A stretch of 64,000 nucleotides of DNA, from the NCBI GenBank assembly GCA_020002185.1, contig CM034531.1, positions 49,595,629 through 49,659,628 of the forward strand, in the 5' to 3' direction. A program made the position numbers and the translations under genes. The first letter of the stretch is position 1. Each line of letters starts with the position of its first letter. This stretch comes from Paraescarpia echinospica (lineage: Eukaryota > Annelida > Polychaeta > Sabellida > Siboglinidae). Below the pieces are notes generated by a model. It was not told the origin of the DNA, searched no databases, and was given only the letters and a program-made list of their open reading frames with translations. Positions 1-12,400 of the stretch are shown piece by piece.

Positions 1-291
1 ATGGTTTGAGTATGAAAATCACTATATTTCATAATCAAGAACCAACTTTGATATTCTAGGGATATTATGAGATTATACAACATTACTTTCTGTAGCTGGA
101 TACAATATCTGTTTGCTGTGTATGTTTACTGGTGTAGATTATCTCCCATGTATATTTTCTTTAATGGGAGTCTCCCCACCCTTACTTGTTATTTAAATTA
201 CACATTGTAGGTTTAAACAAGTCAAATAAATTTATTCTGAGTTAAGTTTCCCTCCACCTAGTTGCCTGTTGTCATCCCAGTTCTGTCACAG
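1..291. other. RELN: RELN intron, 5' edge of window
   Basis: AT-rich sequence upstream of exon R1. It must be intronic because R1 begins in mid-codon. I see no other feature in it. Confidence 0.7.
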
Positions 292-432
292 ATCAAAGAC
301 AACGAGGTTCCGGTGGGTGCAGCCGGCGGGCTTCAACCCCGAGGACACGTGGGCCCTGCGCTGGGTCTACCTCGGAGACGAGTGTGACTGCTCCTGCGCT
401 GGACACGGCCGCTGCGACCACGGCACATGTCA
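292..432 (+). CDS. RELN: RELN exon R1: end of repeat 6A and start of EGF
   Basis: The acceptor is ttctgtcacag and the donor is gtatgt at 433. It encodes TTRFRWVQPAGF, then WALRWVYLGDEC and the EGF start AGHGRCDHGTC. The exon ends with CA, which joins T of the next exon to make the His of the EGF CxC motif. The usual W-A-(I/L)-D-(D/N) signature is altered to WALRW. First exon inside the window; one base completes a codon begun upstream. Confidence 0.9.
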
Positions 433-3400
433 GTATGTACTTTCTGTCTTTGCTGTGGTAATTATACAATTGTTTATCTAATAACCTCACATTTTTGTTA
501 CATAACAGTGACTTAGTCCATTTCCATAAGTGGGTTATGTGTTGCATAAACCGAGAGGTCTGCAGTATATTATTTAGTATCCTAAGAAAGAGTCTACGGC
601 TAGGTATTTATTTATGCAACTGAGTGAACTAAAGCAATGTGGAGTGATAGAAATTTCCAAAGCTTCAAAACGACAGTAAGATGATTCAAATTCAGGTCCA
701 TCCATCGAGTGAAAGTCCAGTGACATTACACTATCACACCCCACATTACCATATCATTTATTGTTGAAATTAGGAGCATATGAGTTTAGCATGACTAGCA
801 AGAAGTTGTCTGAATCCTCATATTCTTGGGGCCTCTTTCATGAATATATATGGGGCATCTCTCCTATTCGTGGAACTTCTCTCATATTCACGGGACGAGA
901 AGTTCTGTAGTTGTAGTTGTGATCTGACCCTGTGTGTTAATGTGGTTGTAGTTGTGGTCTGACCCCTTGTGAAGATGTGGTTGTAGTTGTGGTCTGACCC
1001 GTGTATTGATGTGCTTGTAGTTGTGGTCTGAGCACTTGTGTTGTTGTAGTTGTGGTCTGAGCCCTTATATTGATGTGGTTGTGGTCTGACCCCGTGTGTT
1101 GATGTGCATGTAGTTGTGGTCTGGGCCCTTGTATTGATGTGGTTGTAGTTGTGGTCTGACCCCACATGTTGATGTGCATATAGTTGTGGTTTGAGCCCTT
1201 GTATTGATGTGGTTGTAGTTGTGGTCTGACCCTGTGTGTTGATGTGCATGTGGTTGTGGTCTGAGCCCTTGTATTGATGTGGTTTTAGTTGTGGTCTGTG
1301 CCCATGTATTGTTGTAGTTGTGGTCTGACGTCATGTGTTGATGTGGTTGTAGTTGTGGTCTGACCCCGCATGTTGATGTTGTAGTTGTGGTCTGACCCCA
1401 CATGTCGATGTTGTAGTCTGACCCCATGTGTTGATGTAGTTGTGGTCTGACCCTGTGTGTTGATGTTGTAGTTGTGGTCTGACCCCGCATGTTGTAGTTG
1501 TGGTCTGACTCCATGTGTTGATGCTGTACTTTTAGTCTGACCCCATGTGTTGATGCTGTAGTTGTGGCCTGACCCCGTATGGGGATGTTGTAGTTGTGGT
1601 TGTGGTCTGACCCCGCATGTTGATGTTGTAGTTGTGGTCTGACCCAGCATGTTGATATTATAGTTGTGACAAGGGCTGGGGAGGCAGGGCGTGTTCCGAG
1701 CCCCTGGAGCCGCTTCCCACCCTTCTGAGTGACTCCTTCACTGAGACGCCCCAAGCCCACTTGTGGGCCGCTGTCAACGGGGCAGACATCTCCAAGAAGT
1801 GTGGCGTCTTGTCTTCAGGCACTGCCTTACACTTCACTGGGGTACATACATTTATATTTTTACATGTCACTGGGGTATATGCACTTACTCATCACAGGGA
1901 TATGCGCACTTTTACACTTCACTGGGGTATATACACTTCTGTCCTAATTTGTTGGATACAAACAGGGCTTACAGTTTGTTTTCAGTTCATGCTGTGGCAG
2001 CAACTGTTTCACAGAATTTGTCTGGTTATGAGTTAATTTAAAAATCATATTCTTGTAGTAATTTGCTCTGCAACTGTTTCATTTTTGAACTTGTTTATTG
2101 TGCATTTGAATAACACATTGTTTATTGGTTTTTATTTTATGTAATAAATAATAACATTTATGTGGGACCACACTACCAAATAAAGTTGTGACTCGGTGAC
2201 TCGGAAACGTGGCTTGTTTGCTGATAACACAAGTCAGATGTATGTTTGTATAAGAGCTTAATAGTAAGCCAACTCTTTATGTATAACTAGATTACATAAC
2301 TACAATAATATACAATGTTGTTACCTAGTTATACATGTCATAACAAATACACAAAACTGACAGCAAAGGTGGGGGAACCGACCACACACAGGTGGAGGAA
2401 ACCCACTATATTATATACAGTTATGAAATTCTGTGATTCTAGACAAAGGGAAAGCGTTAGGTACATGTGCACGTGTTCCTGGCCTAAACCCCTTGCAAGA
2501 TGTACGAAGATGTACTCCTAAGTAACAGACAGTAAGACAACACTCATATACATTGTGTACAATTATCAATAGCCTCGTAACACAAACTATGCTATAGAAC
2601 ATATGGCTATAATTGCAAAAGATATCAGAGAAAACAATGATATCGCAGAACACAATATTTTGTTCACACAAATTATATTCATTGAGCAAATATTTACTTA
2701 ACAATTTACATGTACATACAGTGTTATATTCAATTGCAATAGCTACCACGACGCAAACATACACAAATGCAGGGATTATCTCAATGTGGCCATCTGTCAC
2801 TGTAGGGTTGCACACGACAGCTGATCACTACCGACCTTGACCTTCGTGACGCCATCTTCATCCAGTTCACCTTCAAGTTCGGCTGCCTCAGCCCGCCGCG
2901 TCACCGTGACAACGGCATCCTCATCGATTACTCGACCAATGGCGGCACAGAGTGGACCAAGATCGTGGAACTTTTCTACGACCACTACAGAAATGCCACG
3001 TAAACCCCCTAGTTCTTAATTTTAACAAGATTTAGCAAAAAAAAAATTTTTTTATTTGTTACCAAATTTGTAATTTTTTAAAACATTAAGAGGTGAAATA
3101 ATTTTTAAGCAATATTGTTGACAACATTTTGATTTTTACAGAATTTACTTTTATTAGAAATGTGCTTTTTTATGGATTAGCCTACCATATTAGTCATTAT
3201 CCAGAAGACAAAATCATTACAAAATTACAACATAGCTTTTCTACAATGTCAGACACAGCCTGATACAGATGAAACCCATGGCAAAATGTGATATACTCAT
3301 GTTTTGTTTCTGACAAAAACTCACTTCTGTGGTTCATCCTAAGAGTGTAAAAGAAATCATTTATATGATATTGCAAAATGTTTGGAATACAACATGACTA

Positions 3401-6400
3401 AAAAAACAAAAACAAATTTTGTACAATTCATTTCAGAAATTTACCCGAATCAAAAATGTCATCCAAACTGACGTTTATGACGTTTTGCTCCGAAATCCTT
3501 CCTATAAACCACAAGATGTCCTGTTGCAGCTTCAAGATCGTCGCTGTCCCAGCAGACGCAAAAAAGAACGGTGTAAGGATACGCTGGTGGCAGCCGCATC
3601 ACGACGGTCCATCGAGTGGCGATTGGGCGATCGACACGATCCTGATCGCTGGCAAGGCTGCCAATCCAGAGGAGATGCGAGACGGATTCGACCATCAGAT
3701 CCGGCGTTACATGTGGTTTGAGGACAACAATGCGAGGCTCGGGTCGTTCTGTGGATCGGCATTCACCATCAGCGGAGAGGCAGAGACAGACGAAGATGTA
3801 ACTTTGACGACGGCCGACATGCACATCAAGCACAACTATATCCTACAGTTCAGCATCAGCGTCGGGTGTCACTTGTTGTCTGATAGTGACATAGCCCCAG
3901 TACATCTGCAGTACTCCATAGACTATGGTATGACATGGCATTACCTCGTTCAGGAGTGTCTCTCGTTCTACCCACAATGCAATGGGGAGATGACGGTGCC
4001 AAGTCTGTATTTCTCCAGTAGTCGGTGGCGGAGGGAAACATTACTCTTGAAGGGAGCAGTTGTGTCAAGGTACGGTTTAATTTTTATGCTTTTTTGTCAG
4101 GGTGTGGACTAATTTTAACTTTTGTGTCAAAGTTGTCACTATTGCTGCATTCCAATCACTTTGTGTTTACCAAGAATACGATTTGGTAAACTTGAAAGTT
4201 CAGAAGCAGCCCGACTTCATCACTGGTAAATTGATGCAACTGTAGTCAAGCAGGCATCACAAAGTCATGTATACAATAGAAACGAGCCCTTTTGGAATGC
4301 AACACAAAATCTCTGCAATGAATATAAAGAGTTTCATGTGTGCAGTTGAGACTTACACGCATGCACTCACACACATGCACTCACACGCATGCACTCACAC
4401 ACATGCACTCACACGCATGCACTCACACACATGCACGTAAAGTTTATGCATTTTGAGCAATACTGCACTATTCATGAATATTTTATTTTCTGTGTGCCTC
4501 CCCTAATCCCATAGATTGCAGCACATTCTGTCGACCATTTTCGTTGTGATTTCAGTGCTACCCGATTCCGTTGGTATCAGACCCTAAAATTTATGGATGC
4601 AAACCCGAAGAAGCAGTATTGGGCCCTGGATGATGTCTACATTGGAGCCCCATGTCAAGACTTGTGTCATGGTCACGGTCATTGTGACTACCCACTGTGT
4701 ATTTGTGACAAGGGATATGGTGGTCACAACTGTCACCAACTCACACCTGTACAGGTACATGTACATATAAAAGTGTTATCTCGATGGCACCACAGATTGT
4801 ATAATTCACCCTTGTGATTCATCATTGGTAAATATCTTAATTTGTTTTTTCTGGGTGAAATATTACCACTATCTTAACAATTTACAAAAAAATCCTTTAT
4901 GACGAATCAGATCGCAGAATCCACCTGGTTCCTCACTGATCAGACGTTTTTCAGAGTTCATAGGTTCTGGTTACTGTAGTTAATGTTAGTGGTGCTTCAT
5001 AATCATATAATATTGCCTGGCTAGACCCGAATTTATCTAGGCGATTTTTAAATAATAAGTTAATTGATCAGTGATTTCATTTTGATTATATAGACATATT
5101 TGAAGGATGCAGTTGAGCCTTTCTAGATGTGAGTTGGTGACAGTTGATGAAACTTTAAAAAGGCAACAAATTGTTTACTTTCTTTGGTTGTCCAGACATA
5201 TTTGAAGGACACATTTGAGCCGGGCCGGTCTGACACTGACCAGTGGAGCCTGGTGCAAGGGGGTCAAGTGGGGGTAGGATGTCGCACCCTGGTTGAGGGT
5301 CAAGCTCTACACTTCAGTGGACACGGTCAGCGCCAGGCCATCACTACTGATCTTGACCTTCGCAATGCAAGGTAGGTTTTGTCTTGAGTCACAATTCATG
5401 CAACATATAAATTGTAACTATATACAATAATATTTTTAATATAATTAATTTTTAATTGGACCATTAATAGTAGATAATTCTTATCAGCAATGCAGCTTTC
5501 ATAAAATATAAAAAAATTATTTTAGAGCTTTCTACGTAACTACGGGCCATATTTTGGTGAAAATTCATATCTTCATAAAATTTTAGGATTGTATTAGCTG
5601 GGTAAAGGTTATTGAACATATTAAAAAATTGGCTAATTTGCGTAATTGTTGCCATGGCAACAGCGATTTATGTGCCTATGGACATATGCCCCCACGGGAA
5701 AAATTATTCAGTGTAAGTGATAGCGAATACAATCATACTATTGTAGTAACTTGTTTGTTGGAATGTTACTTTGTGCAATAAGGTGATTTGGGGCTCTGAC
5801 TTCACGTGTTTTATGACCATAGTGAATTATCCCGTTTAGGTGAAGATTTTTTTTTAAATTCCCTAATTGGTTGTCTGGTGAAAATTTCAATTCTCTAGTG
5901 TAGTTTTTCCAAAATAATTCGTTTTACATTTTCACAAATGGTCAAAAATATTGTTTTAAGAAAACGGCCAAAACAAAATAAGAATGGCATACATAAAGCT
6001 GTATGGGCAGGTTTGCATCATCTGATTATTGGAATTTGCAATCAGAATTTTGAAAAATGCAACTTATTGGGAATGCACAACATGTTAATCTATTGGAAAA
6101 TGATGCAATCCCAAAATGCCAAAAAATCAAATTTAAGACTAGTGGCTACACTTAAGTAATTTTTTTAGCTCAGGCCACACCAATTTGATTGTTAGGATTA
6201 CGGATTTTTGAGATATTTTTGTTAGGGAAGAGGGGGGAATAAAAATTAAAGTAATTGAACAAGAAAGGTGTTTTTGTAAATACATGAATTGTCATGTATA
6301 AAAACTTACTAGACACGTACTGTTATGAAAGTTTAATAAAAGTTGAAGACTATTAGAATTTAGTATAACAAGTACTGATAACAAGACTTGGCAGATACCA

Positions 6401-9400
6401 TTATGGTGTGTTAACATCACAGCCATAAACGTGTAGATTAGAGGTAGGATGTATCTTGCTGTGGTAATATTAATTTAACTGGCATAATTAGGATTTGATT
6501 GTTGTACCTCCAAATATAAATACATTATTCTATTCCGAAGTAATACAATGTGTAGATTAAAGGCAGGATGTATCTTGCTGTGATATTATTAATTTAACTG
6601 GCATAATTAGGATTTGATTGTTGTACCTCCAAATATAAATACATTATTCTATTCCAAAGTAATACAATGTGTAGATTAAAGGCAGGATGTATCTTGCTGT
6701 GATATTATTAATTTAACTGGCATAATTAGGATTTGATTGTTGTACCTCCAAATATAAATACATTATTCTATTCCAAAGTAATACAATGTGTAGATTAAAG
6801 GCAGGATGTATCTTGCTGTGATATTATTAATTTAACTGGCATAATTAGGATTTGATTGTTGTACCTCCAAATATAAATACATTATTCTATTCCGAAGTAA
6901 TACAATGTGTAGATTAAAGGCAGGATGTATCTTGTTGTGATATTATTAATTTAACTGGCATAATTAGGATTTGATTGTTGTACCTCCAAATATAAATACA
7001 TTATTCTATTCCAAAGTAATACAATGTGTAGATTAAAGGCAGGATGTATCTTGCTGTGATATTATTAATTTAACTGGCATAATTAGGATTTGATTGTTGT
7101 ACCTCCAAATATAAATACATTATTCTATTCCGAAGTAATACAATGTGTAGATTAAAGGCAGGATATATCTTGCTGTGATATTATTAATTTAACTGGCATA
7201 ATTAGGATTTGATTGTTGTACCTCCAGATATAACTACATTATTATATTCCGAAGTAATGCAATGCTGACATTGAAGAGAGTGTCTACAACACGTTTTCCC
7301 AGATTGTTAACTTGATTGGCCAAAATCCGATGTTAAGATTGTTGCATGTAGACAGAATGAGTAGCGTGTTAAACATGCGCACGTTACTGGTATCGCCTGT
7401 GTTGCGAGTTGGCAGTTTATTTTCTTTATTGCTATTTTGCATCGTGTCTAAAATGTCAGCCTTCGGGTTGCCTTTTCGCTTCATTTCGGTGGCATTAACG
7501 TTGTCATGGTTAAAAATAAAAGAAAATAAATGTGTTAAATGTTGAATTGCTCACGTAGCATCCGCAAGGACGCTCACTATCATTTCAACAACAGTCTTCG
7601 CATTCGACGCCAACACATACTTTCAATATTAGAGAGGTGTCGCTACAAACATGGGAAATTACATTGTCGATCGTGTTGGACAATTTAAAGCAGCTTTGAA
7701 GCTCCTGCTGTGATTGTTCTGTATAAGAACCTTGTATTAATGACCTTGCAATGTCATCCTCTGGCCAGGTTTGTGCAGTACTACGCCATGATTGGAGGTC
7801 CATCAACCAAGAAGGAATGTGGCACACCGAGGTCTAGAAACGAGAGTGTAGTTCTGCAATACTCCACTGATGCTGGTGAGTGAACATAGTGTTGTGCAAC
7901 TAGTTTACACCGACCCATGGAGCAACAAGCCAAGGGCATCAATCATCACCATTATGGCACCATCTGGAGATCACCACACACATTTCACTTAGGTCAGAGA
8001 AAGGCCCTCTTAGAAAGAAGAGCATGTCAAGTAAATAAATCTAAATAACTATTGTTACATTGTCTGAAATACATGACCAATTGTTAAATGAAAGGGCAGT
8101 GGTTGAGGGAAGTGAATGGTCACAGAAGGAGGCGAGTGGACATCGGCACCTCAAGTGATATACTTACTACGCCAACTTTGCAAAGTTAGCACATTAAAAT
8201 ATATATACTTCAGTGAAACAAGTGAGAATATTTACTCGGCCCTCTACAATAATCCACTAATCCATATACCGGGTAGTCTTTCTATCACTGCTCACTTTAT
8301 CCTTCTCTCCATATCGTCTTCACCTCTTTCTGTCCCGACAATGAAGTTTACCGCACATGTACTGTAAAGGAATGACATCTGATACTGCATTGTTTTAATA
8401 GCTTATCTCATCAGCTAAAATGTTTATAGAATATGGTGACTGTGACGGCTGTGATAGTTATTTCTGTATACTGAATGTTTTGTTTATATTTATGTTTTAG
8501 AATATAATAATGTAATAATTTTAGAAAATCTAATTAATTATTTAAATGTGAGACTGCACTCATAGACTGACATTTATAATCAGATGTGATCCAAACAATA
8601 TGATCACCTTATCCAGCAGATATAATTTTACTAAGACATCATTACAATCACGGTCTCGTCCCTCAGGTATCACATGGCACATGATGCATGTGCTGGACTA
8701 CAGCGCTTACTGGAGCGTCCCCCAGCGAGACTACATCCCCCTACCCAGGGGGGCACGTACCAACAGTACGAGGGTGAGATGGTGGCAGACGCTTGAGACA
8801 GACACCAAGCCCCACGTGGGGTGGACGCTGGACGACGTCTACATTGGGGGCTCCAAGATCAACCCCAGTGAGCTGTATGAGAACTTTGATGGGAAACTGG
8901 GCGAGGAACAGTGGGAGTCTCATCCCAATGGTGCGGTCCGCAGCGTTGTGTGTCAGCGCAAGAACACAGCCCTGGCGTGGGACCGCCAGGGGGGCCACTC
9001 CCGGGGGGTCACTACCCGCCAGCTCATTGTACAGAGTGGACACATGCTACAGTTCAAGGTGATTTGTCTCCGCGGGGGGGATTTGTTTGATTCCAGCAAG
9101 CTCCTTGGATAACCCAGGGAGCTCCTTGAATTACACAAGACATCCTAAAAAAATCCAGGGAATCAGCCAAGAAGCTCTTTGAGTTATCCAATGAACTAAT
9201 TGAATCATCCAGAGAGCTCCTGCAATCATTGAGGGAGACCCTCGAAACCATCAAAGGAGCTCCTTGAAACAATCAGAGAGCTCTTTGATTCACACTGGGA
9301 ATTCTTGAATCACTCAATGAAGTCCTTGATTCACTGAGAGTGCTCTTTGAATGATCAAGGAAGCTCCTTGAACAATCCGAGGAGCTCCTTGAATTGTTTG

Positions 9401-12400
9401 TATGTCAACAACTCTCCTATTTCTTGAGAAGTAAATCTGTTTTGAAATTCAGTGTAAATGTAATCCAATAAAAACAATCCACACAAACCAGACTCAATTA
9501 TGCTTGCAAGATGGCGTAAGCATGAGATTGCACATTTCAATGAACTTTTGAAAATATTATTTTATCGGTTGACTGGAATATACAGATTTGGATTGGATTA
9601 CATGTAGTGTTTGTGCACAGATCATGGTGGGTTGGATCATTAACAGTAGTGTTTGTGCACAGATCATGGTGGGTTGGATCATTGACGGTAGCGTTTGTGC
9701 ACAGATCATGGTGGGTTGGATCATTGACGGTAGTGTTTGTGCACAGGTCATGGTGGGTTGGATCATTGACAGTAGTATTCGTGCACAGATCATGGTGGGT
9801 TGGATCATTGACGGTAGCGTTTGTGCACAGATCATGGTGGGTTGGATCATTGACGGTAGTGTTTGTGCACATATCATGATGGGTTGGATCATCGACAGTA
9901 GTGTTCATGCACAGGTCATGGTGGGTTGGATCATTGACAGTAGTATTCGTGCACAGATCATGGTGGGTTGGATCATTGATAGTAGTGTTCATGCACAGAT
10001 CATGATGGGTTGGTTCATTCACAGTAGTATTCTTGCACAGATCATGGTTGGTTGGATCATCAACATTAGTATTCTTGCACAAATCATGGTGGGTTGGATC
10101 ATCGACGGTAGTGTACATGCACAAATCATGGTTGGTTGGACCATTGACGGTAGTGTTTATGTACAGATCATGGTGGGATGCGGCCTTGACCCATTCCGTT
10201 GCACCGTCGACCACCAGGTGGAGCTCCAGTATAACAAGGACCCCTTGGTGGACGTCTGGAAACTAGTGTTCCCGCAGTGCCACATCAACGGGCACGGCGT
10301 GGACATGCAGTGTCGACCATACCAGGTCCGACAGGGCAGCGTTTACACGGCCAACTCTCACCCCCACTGGACACGGGTCAGTCTCATGCTACCTCTCAAG
10401 GTCTTCTCAAGGTCAGTCTCACCTCTCCCACATCCTCTACCCCTCGATCCCTTGTGAGGGGCGACATCACCCATACACACAAGTGTTCTATAATCAGCGC
10501 ATGACATCATCACTCTTCTCAAAGTGACAGTGTCAATGAAAACGATTGGACAGAGCAATCTGCGGTGCTAGTCCCACAAGTGATTATTTATATGAAAAGC
10601 GCTATATGAAGGATCAGAATTATTATTATCATGTTATTTGTTCTTCACTCTTGGCGAGGCTCCGCCTCTCATAAGCCTCTGCTACTCTTACGGGTTGTTG
10701 TATAAGTTTACAAGTCCCAAAATATGTTAAGCTTTTCATGGGGAGGGTGGGTTGGTCATCACAACTTATTGTGGAGGAAATAAATTGTTACGATGGTGCC
10801 ACCTGTCGGGTGAAACGTGTTAATGCAAGTTGATGTTAATAGCCATCTAGGATTATAAAATCGTTAGTGCCACACCACACATTGAGGGGAGATGGGGGTA
10901 ATCAATGCTAAACGCATAATGTTTGTTAGACTTTGCAAATTTAGAAGACCATCCCTTGTTCATTGCTGTTCACCACATTCTTTCAGGATCTCTCTTAACA
11001 TTTAGTTTCAACAGTCCTCTTCCCCTTTTGCCACCCTCTTCTGTTTTCTAGTCTCTCTTTGTAAATCTTCTCTAACTTGTTCTCTACATATGTCCTTTCA
11101 ATTGAAGTCACTTCCCAACTACCTTCATTTTAAATGTTTCTTCATTCCAATCTTTTCTCTATAAAATTCCCACATCCTGACTCTTGTTGGAATGTTAAAA
11201 ATAACACAAGATACCTTCTCACATATTATTTTACATCAATTGTACAAGTATGTTTTTTGTGATGTGAGACTATTTTAAACCCAACTCCACTAACTTTTTG
11301 GGTTATAATTGTCTGAATGTCATATCTCAACTCAGAGTAGGCTTTTTTGGCACTGTATATTTTTGTCATGTGTAAACAAATTGGTTTTCTACCCTAGACA
11401 CTAATATATTTTATACAAATTTTATTCACACACAAACCAGACCAAACCATTTTTATTGGTGATCAAATAAACAAGTGGTACGTTTCAGTACAACGAGATT
11501 CCGGTGGGTGCAGCAAGAACCGAGTGACAGCGAGGTGCCCGACTGGGCCATTGATGACATCTACATTGGCGAGGCATGTCCCAAGCAGTGTCAAGGTCGT
11601 GGCGATTGCGTCCACGGAAAATGTGTGTGTGATCCGTCATATGTTGGTAAGTTGATCAGTCTCAGTTTGAAGCCTCTCGTATGTATAATTTCAATATATT
11701 TAGGGATTATTTCATAAGTTTACAAACTCCAAACAATGGTGTATTTAGCATTGTTTTGAAATACGCCTGCCATCTATATGCGGTATGGAATATGCCATTT
11801 TGATTATCTAAAATTACAAGTGACATAATTTTGCATAAACATATTTCACTCACTAAGTGGTGCAACTGTTGCAATATTTTCCCGGCAGTACGTGGTGATA
11901 ACCAACCCACCACCCCCACGTAATGCTTCACATATTTTTTTATCTTTGCAAACTTACGCAACCAGACTTAATGTTGTACAATTTTCACTAATTTTCTCTA
12001 ATACCTTCATTTATCAAACGTAATAGAAAGGTTATGAGGAAAACAATCGTTTATTCAGTCTTTCGATTGCCAAAGGAAATAAGTTATGCAAGGTTTACGT
12101 GCTTTTTAAAATGCTGATTTCAACCAACCACTGTTGCAGGAGAGACGTGTGAACCAATCAGATCGCAGCTGTTGAGTCACATGACAGACAGCTTTGAGGA
12201 GGACATTTCCCCCAGTAGGTGGGTGCGTGTGTCCGGGGGCAGCGTGGGGTTGGGGTGTGGTGCCCTACTCCCCCTGTCTCATGGCAAGAATCTCTACTTC
12301 AACGGCTGTGGTCTGAGGCAGGCGGTCACTGCTGAACTGGACCTTACTAGAGCCAGGTCAGTGTTTTGTCTTTACTGCATCATCTGTATTATAAAACAAT

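Noticed and set aside
9537..10457. Plus frame of 289 codons and minus frame of 225 codons
   Set aside because: 42-bp array; only the last part of the plus frame coincides with exon R9 (10167-10411). In-frame inclusion is listed as a finding to test, not as a gene.
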